This document shows positions 9,302 through 19,674 of a stretch of DNA of 64,000 nt, piece by piece. This DNA is from Isochrysis galbana (Eukaryota; Haptophyta; Isochrysidales; Isochrysidaceae): positions 4,421,724 through 4,485,723 of the forward strand of contig CM030938.1 of NCBI GenBank assembly GCA_018136815.1, given 5' to 3'. The position numbers and the translations under genes are program-made. The notes beneath the pieces were generated by a model. The model was not told where the DNA came from. It saw only the letters and a program-made list of their open reading frames with translations, and searched no databases. Numbering within the stretch: the first letter of the stretch is position 1; every line of letters begins with the position of its first letter.

Positions 9302-10900
9302 ATGCTCTCCTCCTCCTCCCGCTCCCTCTCCTCTCTCCTCCGCCCTCTGCGGCGCGGAATGGCGACCAAGGCCGCAGTAGGCGGCGCGGGCACCGCCATC
9401 GGCGCCGCCCTCCTCGCCAAACTCGCCCAGGGCGCCCTGGGAGAGCTAGAGCTGAAGGCGACCTCGGCGGCGCCGCTCCCTCCGCCTTCGGGTGCCATCA
9501 AGTCTCTCTCCTCCGCCTCATCCGCCTCGGCACTGCTTTCAGAGGCGAAGCTGGCGATTCTGCTCGAGGGCACGCCCGCAGAATTTCAGGCTGCGGGCAA
9601 GGCCCTTGCGCCCGGTGCGATCGTCGGAGTGATGGGAGCCACCAATGCGCTCATCGTCGCGAGCGCTGCGGGAGAGGGCAAGACAGTAACCGCGATCTCC
9701 AAGGTGGCGCAGGCAGCGGGAGAGGCAGTGCTCGCCGCGCAGGTGAGGAGGCTGGGATACACGGGGGGCGACTCGACGCTCCTTTTTTTTTTGGGGGGGG
9801 GGGGGCACCGGTCGAATGGGGAGAGGGAAGGGGGGGGGGGGGGAAGACGGGCAAGATGGGGATGTGAGGAAGCTGTGCGCTTGTTGAGTAGTAGTGCAGC
9901 ACACGCGGTATGGCCTTGGTTGTGGATGCCTGGCAGACGGCGTCCGCCATCGTGGTCCAACATCATCGGGAAGTTGCTGCGCTGCGAGGCCCTCTCCGCT
10001 CTTCGTGCGCATTCCGCCTGCCCTCTCGCACCTACTTGCCGCCGACTCCTTTTGCAATCGCCGGCCTCGCTGGACAGGGATCTTCAATCTCCAATGTGAT
10101 TGCATGGGGCGACGGCGTTGTCGACGTCTCGCACGCTACAGTTGACGGGAAGTGGGCCCTCTCGCTCACGGACAATGCGCTCCCCGCCACCACGCCCGCT
10201 TCGCCCGAGGCGGCCGCCGACGCAATCATCTCTCACATGAAGGTGCATTGCCTTGTGCTGCCCCCCCAACCGCTCAGCCTCCCTGCCCCCAACCGGTAGT
10301 TATTGGGGCCCGCGAGTGAAGAACACCGGCGTGCGCGGAGGCACGAGCTGGCTACGTGGCCATGGCGCTCGTGGGCGTGCGCTTATGGCGTCCACGCCAT
10401 TCAGACCGCCCTCAATCGCCTCAGTCATAGGCCACTTTGATCTCACACCCAATCACCCCTTGCTGCGGCGCGTGTCAGGACCTCGTCAACGGCACGGGCG
10501 GTGCATGGACATCCATGGGCGTCCCTGCTGTCGGCGACTTTGGCACTGGCACCGGCATCTTCTATTCAGTGCCCGTCGTGTGCGAGGGCGGTACATACAA
10601 ACGTGTCGGCGGGATCTCGCTCGCGCCAGAGGTGAGAGCGTCGTGCTGCGGAAGCGTGCGTGTACGGCAAGGGTCGGTCTCCGCCTCATTGCCTGCATCT
10701 CCCGCTGGGCACGCGCATCGTCGGCATGTGAAGCCGTCAGGCTGCACGCTGTGGTTCCCGCGCGGGGCCAGACGCGCCCGCGCTCTCTGTGCGCGCGCTG
10801 CTGACAAATGCCGCCTCACCTCGGTCAGGTTGCGGAGGCGATGGAGAAGGCTCGTGTGGCTCTTCTGGCGGAGAAGGAGGGCGTCAAACAGTATTTGTGA
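9302..10900 (+). CDS. Malate-dehydrogenase-fold protein lacking catalytic residues
   Basis: Four phase-0 exons: 9302-9742, 10078-10242, 10479-10631, 10829-10900 (276 residues). All introns are GT-AG. Residues 1-25 are Ser/Arg/Leu-rich (SSLLRPLRRG), a likely organelle presequence. Then VGGAGTAIGAALLAKL matches the N-terminal Rossmann loop of cytosolic-type malate dehydrogenase, AKLAILLEGTP the 'VAILVGSMP' strand, VGVMGATNALIV the 'VGNPANTN' strand, SNVIAWGDG the 'NVIIWGNHS' block, and WTSMGVP with FYSVPVV the C-terminal 'SMGV...LYSFPVV' block. The positions that should carry TRLDHNR read SKVAQAA, the catalytic His in WGNHSS is replaced by WGDGVV, and the loop Arg residues (MPRRxGM) are absent. 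So the fold is recognisable but dehydrogenase chemistry looks lost. An alternative acceptor at 9928 would lengthen exon 2 but aligns worse. Confidence 0.65.
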
Positions 10901-11724
10901 AAACAACCGGCCTTACCTAGTCTGAGCGACGCCACGCTTGAGGTCATGCAAGCGACTATCTGATGAGGCCGCTCTCGGCCGGCCCCAGGTTAGCAGGATT
11001 GTATCAGGATGTATGGTGCATCTTGAGCGCACCTCACTGGCATTTGGCTGAGTCTTCCATTCAGCGCGGGGCGACGCACTCGGCGCAGCTTCCTGCGAGC
11101 TGCTCGCGGCCGCAATTCGTGATGCTCGTTGTGTGGTTCGAATCCAATGGCCGGTCGGTGCTGCAGGCAGTCTTTGGGGAAAGCGGGTATGGACGTGTGT
11201 TGCGTGTCGGTGGTGGTATACGTGAAAGAGGATTTTGTGCCGGGTGACGTCTGGCGAGAGCAATCCGCAACAATAAAGCTCCTCCGCCTGCTGCGCTCGC
11301 GTGTGGTGTGCTGCCGCCTGTGTTGAAAAATTGTGTGGTATGCTTGGTCGTGGGCAGAGCATCGTGGGCGCCGACTAACGAGCCCGGAGTAGCGCGCGAT
11401 CGCCCCCCCTCCCCCCCCGCTCGACCGTGAGTAGGGATAGGCAAAGCGCAATATCCGCCTGAGAGTAGTGAAACATCCGTATGTTACGGGCCAGTTTTAG
11501 GACGCTTTCTCGGTCCCCCGCGTACGACTTCACACGGGAGAAATCGAAATCATTTATAGCCAGTGGCTTGGGTCGAGCGGTACCGGAGGCCGGAGGGTCC
11601 TAGCCCTAGCGCCCCGCAGCCTTGCGCCTTGCTTGCCTGAGCCGGCCTACGGCCACTCCGACGCACGAACGGCAGGCACCGCGGCGGCTTGAACACGCGG
11701 TGGCGCTTTGACCCTTCTCCTCGC
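10901..11724. other. Intergenic, no gene recognised
   Basis: Open frames on both strands overlap without family resemblance. A short poly-C/G stretch lies at about 11402-11420. Nothing further can be supported. Confidence 0.35.
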
Positions 11725-11732
11725 CGGAAAAC

Positions 11733-12270
11733 TATTGTTATAGTTTGACCTATCTATGGAGCACTTCACCGTCACCGATTCGTCTCCGCCCCCGACGCCG
11801 GGAGTTGCCCCCCGCCCCCCCACCTGCGCCCTGCGCCTCCCCCACCCCGACGCCGACGCGCTCATTCATGGGTAAGCGCGGACCGCCATCGAAGCGCAAG
11901 GCGCCAAAATGGCCAAGCAATTCCCAGCTTCGCCGGCGTTGACTGCAGGGGTGGAGCGTGTGTTCTCGGCCGCAGGGAAAATGCACGGTGATCTACAAAA
12001 ATCTGCGAAGGATACTACTCTAGAGGCGTCTTTGTTTGCTAGTCAGAACACCGAGTGATATCGATATCGACACGGCACACGGCGTGTGTGGTGTCTTGGT
12101 GTGTGGCTCTCGTGCATAGTGTAGTGTGTAGTGCTCGTAAGAGGATGAATGCTATCTATGTACCATCTATAGTTACTATCTACATTTCGATAAGTTGGTG
12201 GTGCGCGCGGAGCGCGGGCGCTCTGAACGCTCCTGTGCCTCCAGCGCCCAACGCGAGGTCAACTGCAAGG
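11733..12270 (+). mobile_element. Internally deleted hAT-type element with shared 5' leader, copy A
   Basis: Begins with the leader TATTGTTATAGTTTGA that opens four other repeats in this window, then an ATG (11756) and a Pro-rich stretch, and then the C-terminal hAT dimerisation segment: AGVERVFSAAGKMHGDLQKS ending LEASLFASQNTE with a stop near 12056. ERVFSAAGK is the diagnostic block of hAT transposases. The transposase core is missing, so the copy is non-autonomous. The 3' region 12057-12270 (GATATCGATATCGACACGGC ... GAGGTCAACTGC) recurs in copy B. Confidence 0.75.
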
Positions 12271-12459
12271 CTAGGGCTGACCATTAACAGGCAAGTTTTT
12301 TGAAAACCCATTAGTAGTTTTTCAAGGTCAGCACATTAACAGGTTGAGTTTTTTCTTGGGTGTTAACAGGTTGTTTTAGGGGTGTTAATACCCTGTTAGT
12401 GGCCATTAACAGGTTAAACCCATTACAAGCCGTTACCCCAACGTTGGAATACATGTTTG
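12271..12459. repeat. TTAACAGG-rich insertion between hAT copies
   Basis: Opens with AAGGCTAGGGCTGACCATTAACAGG at the point where copy A and copy B lose similarity (after GAGGTCAACTGC) and is full of (G)TTAACAGG words. The reverse complement of its start (CAGCCCTAGCCTT) closes each unit of the tandem repeat at 13621-14040, so both belong to one family. The right end is not clear. Confidence 0.5.
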
Positions 12460-13620
12460 GGGCGGGATTCCCTTCCCCCCTCCCCTCCCACCGCCCCCCG
12501 ACGCCGAGAGCTGTCCCCCCCCCCTTACCTGCGCCCTGCGCCTCCCCCCCCCCCCCCCCGCCCCGACGCCGACGCGCTCATGGGTAAGCGCGCACCGCCA
12601 TCGAAGCGCAAGGCGCCAAAATGGCCAAGCAATTCCTAGCGTCGCCGGCGTTGACCGCAGGGGTGGAGCGTGTGTTCTCGGCCGCAGGGAAAATATGCGA
12701 AGGATACTACTCTAGAGGCGTCTTTGTCTTTGTTTGCTAGTCAGAACACCGAGTGATATCGATATCGACACGGCACACGGCGTATGTGGTGTCTTGGTGT
12801 GTGGCTCTCGTCGGATAAAGGTAGCCAGCTTTCTAGGACCAGTCCTAGAAACTAGGACGGACTTTGCTAGGTGAGAGCATGAGCATACCATGTTATTTTG
12901 TAGGCCCAAACCTTGGCTATTGAGTTACCACATGCATGTCCTCATTAAATGTTCCAGGTGTACCTAGGCACCATTCCCTCAGCAACACCAAGTTTTGTGA
13001 CGCGTTTACGGGTCACCAGGTCGCATTTGCTGCTTGTCCTAGAAACGGGAGAAATGGCTGATACCACCCAATGGGGAGCTCTTCTACCCATGGTCCCCAG
13101 GAGATGAAATGTTGCTTTGACTGTTCTCTTTGAGACCTTCAGTGACCACCAAGCTTGGTTTTGTCATCTAAGTGTCCAATCCGCTAGCCTACTGCTCCAA
13201 AAGGTCTAAAATAAAACTCCTCTGGTGCGAGCGGACGCCCGAGTGCAGCACCGCATGCTGAATTTGGTAGCAAAAGTAAGCAAAGGCAAGCTCCGCAGAG
13301 TTGGTCATGGGGAGAGCTAAGGTTGAATGGGATGTGGAGATGGTTTGCTTCAGGTAATGGGATGTCTCATAAGCTCACCATAGGCTATAATGGAGGCATG
13401 ATCGGCAGAGTCCTAGAAATCCAAGAATTTTCTAGGACGTGGTCCTAGTTTCTAGGACGGAATATTTTGTCCGTCGTGCATAGTGTAGTGTGTAGTGCTC
13501 GTAAGAGGATGAATGCTATCTATGTACCATCTATAGTTACTATCTACATTTCGATAAGTTGGTGGTGCGCGCGGAGCGCGGCCGCTCTGAACGCTCCTAT
13601 GCCTCCAGCGCCCAACGCGA
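12460..13620 (+). mobile_element. Internally deleted hAT-type element, copy B (interrupted)
   Basis: Second copy of the 11733-12270 unit. It has the same GACGCCGACGCGCTCATGGG and CGCAAGGCGCC blocks, the GVERVFSAAGK coding remnant (about 12660-12695, with a short deletion relative to copy A), the same GATATCGATATCG tail, then a 662-bp insertion (12812-13473), after which the tail resumes at GCATAGTGTAGTG. The leader is not conserved here. Non-coding relic. Confidence 0.7.
12812..13473. mobile_element. 662-bp MITE with 4-bp target duplication TCGT
   Basis: Inserted into hAT copy B. The flanks are TCGT at 12808-12811 and 13474-13477, and the undisturbed sequence in copy A reads GGCTCTCGTGCATAG, which proves the insertion point. 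The ends are CGGATAAAGG and the reverse complement of it, CGGACAAAATATTCC, a short imperfect inverted repeat (CGGAYAAA). Subterminal blocks repeat TCCTAGAAACTAGGAC-like hairpins at both ends. There is no coding sequence. A relative lies at 55850-56518. Confidence 0.85.
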
Positions 13621-14040
13621 GGTCAACTGCTGGTGCTCGGAGCCCCTCCCACAAGTGCCCATTAATGGTACAATAACGGGCAATTTTGAGTTTCTCAGAG
13701 GGCCCAAACTCAGCACATTAACAGGTTTAGTTTTGGGCTGGGTGTTAACAGGTAAGATGTTGCCCATTACTGGGTATTAATGGTATTAACTTGTTAACGG
13801 GCTTAACCCAGCCCTAGCCTTGGTCAACTGCCGGTGCTCGGAGCCCCTCCCACAAGCGCCCATTAATGGTACAATAACAATAACGGGCAATTTTGAGTTT
13901 CTCAGAGGGCCCAAACCCAGCACATTACACATTAACAGGTTTAAAGTTTTGGGTTGGGTGTTAACAGGTCAGATGTCGCCCATTACTGGGTATTAATGGT
14001 ATTAACTTGTTATAACGGGCTTAACCCAGCCCTAGCCTTG
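13621..14040. repeat. Tandem duplication (201 + 219 bp), TTAACAGG family
   Basis: Unit 1 is 13621-13821 and unit 2 is 13822-14040. Both start GGTCAACTGCYGGTGCTCGG and end AACCCAGCCCTAGCCTTG. Unit 2 differs by small insertions (ACAATAACAATAACGGGC, CACATTACACATTAACAGG, TTGTTATAACGGGC). Rich in TTAACAGG and CCCATTA words. Non-coding. Confidence 0.85.
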
Positions 14041-14930
14041 CTAACAACCCCCTCCCCCTTCCCCAATTCCCTCTTTAGTGGAGAGCTGGTTCCGGGGAGG
14101 CAGCGCGCACTGCCTCGGCTAGGAGTTGGAGTGGAGGGGGCGGGAGACTGTGACTTTGTCCTTCGCTCGGCAACTAAGTTTATACTTGGTTCGCCCATGG
14201 GGGGGCACGAGCCCCCCCCCTCTCCACTCCTCCCCTGCCGTGGGGGAGGAACCACCCATCCTCCTGGCATGCCTGATGGCTTGCCAGGAGGCCACTGCCC
14301 TGCTGACCAACTCTCTCCCTGACAGGCTCGCCTGCTATTCGCGCGTCCTGGCCCCTTGTGGCCAGCCCATCGCTCCAACCCCCCCTCCCCCCCTGTTTGA
14401 CAGGCAGACAGGTGCAGAGTGGGGGCCCCTAAGGCCCAGGAGCGCTGACGAATTGGGATGGCCCAAAGGGCCTGAGGGCAATGAGGAAGGAGCAAGGCCG
14501 GCGGCAGGCGCGGCGGAGGAGACGACTTCAGAGACGCTGACGGGCTGAAGCCCGTCAGCAGAGGAAGGCGGGCAGGCGGGCTTGGGCGAGGGCGAGGACG
14601 GCGGCGAGAGCGACATCGAACGAGCGGCGAGAGGCGAGGGCGAGTGAGAGGAGGGCTGTGGTGGCAGGGGCTGGCGAGGCGAGGAGGGATTGTAGGGTAT
14701 GAGTGTTACGAGAGCGAGAGCGACGAGAGCGAGAGCGACGACGGATGACGACTGACGACAGGACGACGGACAACGGACACCCAGGAAAACACTCCGACTC
14801 TCGCCCCACGACTTTCTTCACATAACTCGACTGAAATCAAACCCAAACACTCCGGCCAGACGACGACGGACGACGATCAGAAGGAGATCTGTCGGCGATC
14901 CCGTCCGGAAGGGGAATCGCACCGGCAGGC
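14041..14930. other. Intergenic, low-complexity and unassigned
   Basis: Contains the perfect palindrome-like CAGCGCGCACTGCC area near 14100, a G-run at about 14202, and a short GAGAGCGAC tandem at about 14705-14745. Several overlapping frames exist on both strands but none has a recognisable domain. Confidence 0.35.
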
Positions 14931-15520
14931 GGTGAGGCGGTAGGGCTCGGGGGCCCGGGTCACGACGAGCCCAAAGAGCACCCGCGCAGTGGGAGTCGCC
15001 GGCTGATCCCGCCATCGTGAGAACTTGTGGGACTTTGTCAAAAAAAGTCTGCTCGGCCAACTTCCCCCCTCCTTCAAACATCAAACAAGGTAGAGGGTAT
15101 CCCAAAGGTCGGCGCGAGTGGCGAGAACGGTGCGGGGCCGGCGAGGGGGGTCGAGACGGGCCTCAGAGGCCCCGAGAGACGAGAGACGAGCCCATCCAAA
15201 GGAATGGGGGAGGCCCAAACATTTGAGGGATGAGTGGTCGAGAGAAGCCCAAAGGGTAATTCGGGCATGTGGAGGTCGAGGACGGTCGAGATCGAGCGAT
15301 GCGAGCGTTCGGATCGACTCGCGGGGGTACCATGTTCGAATAGAGCGCGTGGGACAGCCGTGGGCAGGCCCATACCGAGTAGCGAGACGAGGGCTAGATG
15401 TAGCATGGTCTTAGCGACGCAAGGAGGGGGACGAGATCGGAGGACACCCGATTAAGCGTACACCAAGGCACATGGGGACTATGAGCCCCTTCTAATACAA
15501 AACTCCAGACGTGCCTTAGG
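14931..15520 (-). repeat. LTR-like repeat, copy 1
   Basis: Nearly identical to 29655-30083 over several hundred bases (from GGGGGCCCGGGTCACGACGAG to TACAAAACTCCAGAC). Copy 1 carries about 130 extra bases (15309-15430) between two GAGATCG words, so the other copy probably lost them by deletion between short repeats. In the second copy this block lies just upstream of a gag-like ORF on the minus strand, which makes it a candidate LTR. No TG...CA ends with a 5-bp duplication could be fixed. Confidence 0.6.
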
Positions 15521-15714
15521 AAGATTTAAGATTATCCTATAAGGCAAATACCCCCATCCATGATAGAAGCTAGACTCGAGCGAGTATTGTAGTAGTGCGA
15601 ACGCTCTCAAATCCCCCCGAATGTCTCTCTACTCTCTCTCCAACCACTTCTCACTTGTTTGGAGCGTTGTTCTACTTACACACGACACCCGCGCGACGCT
15701 GAGAGAGAGAGCTA

Positions 15715-15758
<44 letters not shown>

Positions 15759-16096
15759 CCTTCCTTTTTACTCTCTCCCCTTTATATAATTTGTGTCCCC
15801 TGTCTACTCTCTCCTCCCTCCCCCCCCCCCCTCTCTCTCTCTCACTTCTCGCGCCCCCTCGCCCGTCCTCTCTCACTCTCTCTCCTCCCCTCTCTCCGTC
15901 TCTCTCCCCTCCCCCGCCTTCCCGCCCGTCCTCCCCAACCCTCCTCGCTCTTCTCTCTCCCTCTCCGTCTGGTCTCTCTCTCTCTCTCTCTCTTCCCTCC
16001 TCACTCCCCCCTCCCCCTCCCCCATGGCTTCCCCCCCTCCCCCCCTCCCCCTCTCCCCCCACCGAGGCCACGCGCGCTCTCCGCTCCACACTCACA
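15521..16096 (+). promoter_or_regulatory. CT-rich leader of the His-rich protein gene
   Basis: Plus-strand (CT)n from about 15715 and C/T-rich sequence to about 16060, interrupted only by ATATAATTTG near 15785. It ends shortly before the chosen ATG at 16097. The long open frame through it (Ser/Leu/Pro-rich) is a by-product of the repeat. Confidence 0.5.
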
Positions 16097-18793
16097 ATGA
16101 TGGCCTTCCTCGCGAGGCACAGCCCACACACACACAAACCACACATGCACAGCCCGCACGGATCACACACGAACCAGAGCCCACACATACACAGCCTACA
16201 CACACAGAGCCCACACACACAGAGCACACACCACACAGCCACACACCGCCCACACACACACAGCCCACACGCACAGAGCACACACGGCCCACACACAAGC
16301 CAGAATCCACCCTCCACACCCACATACGGCCCACACACACCGTCACACCCACGCACGCACCACACGCACTCCTCGCGTCGCGACGCGCAGCTCTCACAAG
16401 GCAGCCACGGCCACGCGGCGGCGGCTTCCTCATCCTCCTCCTCCTCCTCCTCGGTCTCACTGCGTGAGCATCTCCGCCAGACCCAGCTCTGGCAGGTCGC
16501 CAGACAGTCGGTGGCGCTCGCGAGAGGCGAGGCGGCCGCCAGGAGCTTCGAGCCTCAGCTGATCCAGTCGGTCGCCACGCTGGCCAACTCGCTGCGCGCG
16601 TGCGCGATGGAGCGCGCAGAGGCGCAGGCGGCAGCTGCAGCCGCCTCACAGCACGAGAACCAGCGCGCGGAGGCGCACGCGCGCCGGATGGGCGCCGTTG
16701 CGCCGCACCGCACCGCCGCGCAGGCGGCCGCGCTCGCAATCGGTGGCCCCACGCTGGACGCCCACGAGGCAGCCCTGTCGGGCGTCTCGGCGATCGCCGA
16801 AGCTGGCGCGCCCGGCCCCGACCTCTTCACTCTGGTGCCATTGCCAGCCGGCCGCTACCTGCTGCGCTCTCGCAGGGCGCGGCTCGCGGGCGGTGGACCG
16901 AGCGGCGACCGGCTCTACGTCGCCGGCGCGGTGCAAGGCACCGGCGGGCCGGGCGAGATGGTGCCTGTACTCGCGTCGGAGGCGATGGCTTGCGCCTCGC
17001 CCGTGGCGGTTCACACGGCGGAGCCAGCTGGGCGGCAGTGCGCGCGTGGAGGTGGCACGGCGGCCGAGGCAGCCCTAGCGGCGGGCGCGCGAGCGGTGGC
17101 CCTGCACGCGGGGATGACGCCGCGGCTGCACGCCGGCGGCTCGTACGCCGTGGTCGTCATCAACGGCGACCGGATGCACGCTGCCGAGGACGGTGTGCTC
17201 TCGCTCGGTGCGCCGCGTAGGCGCGAGGACGCGCATTTTCTGTTGCTCTCGCTGTCGCCGCAAGAGTGCTCCGCGCTCGCCGCGGAGGAGGCTGAGGCTG
17301 CCCATTTGGCCGGCGTAACGCAAGCGCGAGCACCCGCCGATGGCGCACGCACGGAAGATGCGCCCTCGCTCGTGCGTCTTCTGCACCCGCCGAGTGGGAA
17401 GATCCTGCACGTCGATCACCAAACCTCGCATCTCCACCTAGCGCACGGCGCAGGGCGCCCCGCCGCCCTTGGAGCGTCTCTCGATGACGGCTCCGTCTTC
17501 GAGCTCTGCCCACAGCGCCGCCCAACCGCCGATCATCGTGCTTTCCAGTTGTGGCACGGGACGCGGGCGGAGAGCGCACCGCTCAGACGCATTGAGGGCA
17601 CTCGGAAGGGGCCGGTGCGCGGCAAGAGCGCGCAGCCCGCTATGCGGGCTCGTGTGCCGGGATGTGGGCTTGCCGTAGCAGTGGCGGCGGTCCCCGGCGG
17701 CCCCGATCGGTCCGAAGCTGAAACGATCGGCCTTGTCGGGGACGCCGTCGCCTCGGAAACCTCCGACGAGCCCACGCGCTCTGCGTGTGCAATAGACTCC
17801 CGCCGAGCGGCCGAAGCGGCGCCTTCCTGGTGCAATTCAGCCGAGCGCGTCCTCTACGCTCGGCCTTGGACGCAGCACAGCACCGTCGATGGCCAACGAG
17901 GGGTGGACCCTAGCCTTGGCAACCCGGCGGCTGCGGCTCGCCGCCGTCCATTGACGGCCAGCCACAGTGTTGCGAGCTGCCGTCGAGGGCCCCACGGAGC
18001 CTCTCCGGGTGCAAGTGCGAGACCGCTGCAGACCGATGGGCTTTTCGGACCCTCTCAGCCTCATGGCGACGCACTCTCGTCCAGGGGGTTGGGCGCTCGG
18101 CCTCCCGGCCTCGCGCCGCCGCCGATCGCCAATTTGTCACGAGCCGTCGACGGCGAGACGGTCGCTGAGGCCATGGGCGGTGGCACCCTTCGCAGATATG
18201 GCGCGCCTACATTCGACCTCCAGGCCATGCAAACCGCTACTCAGATGCGGCGCTCCGCGAGCGCTGGACTATTCCGCTCGCCCACCGCCCGGTCGACACA
18301 GCCCTCGCACACGCCTGCTGGCGTCCCTGGCGCCGGCATGCGACCATCCCAGGTGGACGCACCTAGAAAGTCGGGCGCAGTCCAGCCAGCCGGGTCCACG
18401 GCAACGGGCGCATCGGCGGGGTCGTGTCAGCCAGCGTCATGGGCTGCAGTGGACGCCGCCAAGAAGGGTGCGGACCACGCCTGCACGCGCCACAGACCGG
18501 CCTCGGCTGCAACCACACATTCGCGATGGGCGCTCAAGCCAGTGCGTGATGCGGCTCGAGCTTCTCCTGTTGTGGCGTCTGGGAATCCACGTTCTGCTGC
18601 TCGAGCACTGAGCGTGTTGGACACGGATGCCACGCAATATGACAGTGGCGCTTCACGGCGAGAGTTCGACAATGCCCAGTTGTCGCCCGGGCAGAGACTA
18701 GACGTCGATTACTCCAAGGTGAAGGACGAGATGGCAGAGCTCGTCGCCTCTTGGGCGACAAAGCGCACGGGAAAGCTACGCCACGCCTTGTGA
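16097..18793 (+). CDS. Large protein with His-rich N-terminal repeats; function unknown
   Basis: Single exon, 898 residues from the ATG at 16097, chosen because upstream Met codons lie in or beside the CT tract. Residues ~10-95 are irregular repeats built from HTHSPH, HTQSPH and HSPH units (His, Thr, Ser, Pro). A poly-Ser run follows (~110-120), then a Glu/Ala/Arg helix-like stretch. Two segments, around LPAGRYLLRSRRARLA and PPSGKILHVDHQ followed by FELCP, have the spaced Gly-x-Tyr/Ile-Leu and Phe-Glu-Leu look of beta-trefoil (fascin-type) repeats, but this is only suggestive. The C-terminal ~400 residues are Ala/Arg/Ser-rich and probably disordered, ending with VDYSKVKDEMAELVASW. The His-rich head could bind metal. 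No family is recognised with confidence. Confidence 0.6.
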   Translation: MMAFLARHSPHTHKPHMHSPHGSHTNQSPHIHSLHTQSPHTQSTHHTATHRPHTHSPHAQSTHGPHTSQNPPSTPTYGPHTPSHPRTHHTHSSRRDAQLSQGSHGHAAAASSSSSSSSSVSLREHLRQTQLWQVARQSVALARGEAAARSFEPQLIQSVATLANSLRACAMERAEAQAAAAAASQHENQRAEAHARRMGAVAPHRTAAQAAALAIGGPTLDAHEAALSGVSAIAEAGAPGPDLFTLVPLPAGRYLLRSRRARLAGGGPSGDRLYVAGAVQGTGGPGEMVPVLASEAMACASPVAVHTAEPAGRQCARGGGTAAEAALAAGARAVALHAGMTPRLHAGGSYAVVVINGDRMHAAEDGVLSLGAPRRREDAHFLLLSLSPQECSALAAEEAEAAHLAGVTQARAPADGARTEDAPSLVRLLHPPSGKILHVDHQTSHLHLAHGAGRPAALGASLDDGSVFELCPQRRPTADHRAFQLWHGTRAESAPLRRIEGTRKGPVRGKSAQPAMRARVPGCGLAVAVAAVPGGPDRSEAETIGLVGDAVASETSDEPTRSACAIDSRRAAEAAPSWCNSAERVLYARPWTQHSTVDGQRGVDPSLGNPAAAARRRPLTASHSVASCRRGPHGASPGASARPLQTDGLFGPSQPHGDALSSRGLGARPPGLAPPPIANLSRAVDGETVAEAMGGGTLRRYGAPTFDLQAMQTATQMRRSASAGLFRSPTARSTQPSHTPAGVPGAGMRPSQVDAPRKSGAVQPAGSTATGASAGSCQPASWAAVDAAKKGADHACTRHRPASAATTHSRWALKPVRDAARASPVVASGNPRSAARALSVLDTDATQYDSGASRREFDNAQLSPGQRLDVDYSKVKDEMAELVASWATKRTGKLRHAL

Positions 18794-19674
18794 CGCGAGA
18801 CGAGCGAATGGCTTGTGGGCGCAGCTGCACGCGCGTGCGCATTCCCTGCAGGGCCGTGCCCTGAGCGTCTCCTACTAGACCACCGCATCGTGGAGCGTGG
18901 ACCCCGCGCTCCTCGCACGCGGGCTTTCCGTGAGAGCTAGCCCTCTGCGACGGACCTCGCGGTGTGGAACGCACATGACAGGCTGTGTAAGCCCAAGAAG
19001 AGGGAGGCAATGGTGGGCTGCCCGAGGGATGGTGGCGAACATCGTCGACTTACTCACCAACAACCATGTTTCACCACACGCTTCAAAGGAAGACGCCGTA
19101 GCGTTGGCCTACAGCTATAGCGCGCTAGCCCTAGTGCAGCACACCACAACCAATAGTGACACATCAACACTGTGCAAATGCAAATGCTTGAGGGGGTTAG
19201 GGAGGGGGGTAGGCGAGCTACTCGCGAGAAATTGTATTTTCATGTTGACGTGGAAGATCAGAACTGCTTGCTACTTGTAGGGATCGGCGATGGCGGCCAT
19301 CGCTATTTGATGGTCTCGCTGCCAAAGGACAGCAACTAGAACTAGCAACTGCAACGCTATAACTTTTGGGGTCGGCTGTGGGACGTGGGACGCGCTGACG
19401 CGCTTAGCTACATCATACATCATTGCGCCTCGCGCTTCGTGCCTAGAGGGCTTCCACAGCCACCGAATCTATGGGCTATTTTGGCTCTCCAAGGGTGCAG
19501 GGAATGTCTCTCAGAGTCTCCTGAGAGCTTGGGGGCTGCGGGGGAGCGGGTAGCGAGCAGTGGACGAAAGAAAGAGTGTGGAAGCTCTAATTTTGGCGCT
19601 TTTTCGGCAGTAAGGAGTTCATTAGGATATTTTGTAGAAGAGAGAGAGTTAGAGAGTGGAGAGAGAGAAGGCGG
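18794..19674. other. Intergenic; purine-rich leader before the Era gene
   Basis: No gene recognised. Bases 19636-19674 are GAGAGA-rich on the plus strand, the opposite of the pyrimidine leaders seen at other genes. A Met at 19656 is in another frame. Confidence 0.4.

Noticed and set aside
8745-9867. Long Pro/Ser/Leu frames through the CT tract
   Set aside because: They are produced by the pyrimidine repeat and exist in all three frames. The gene itself starts at 9302.
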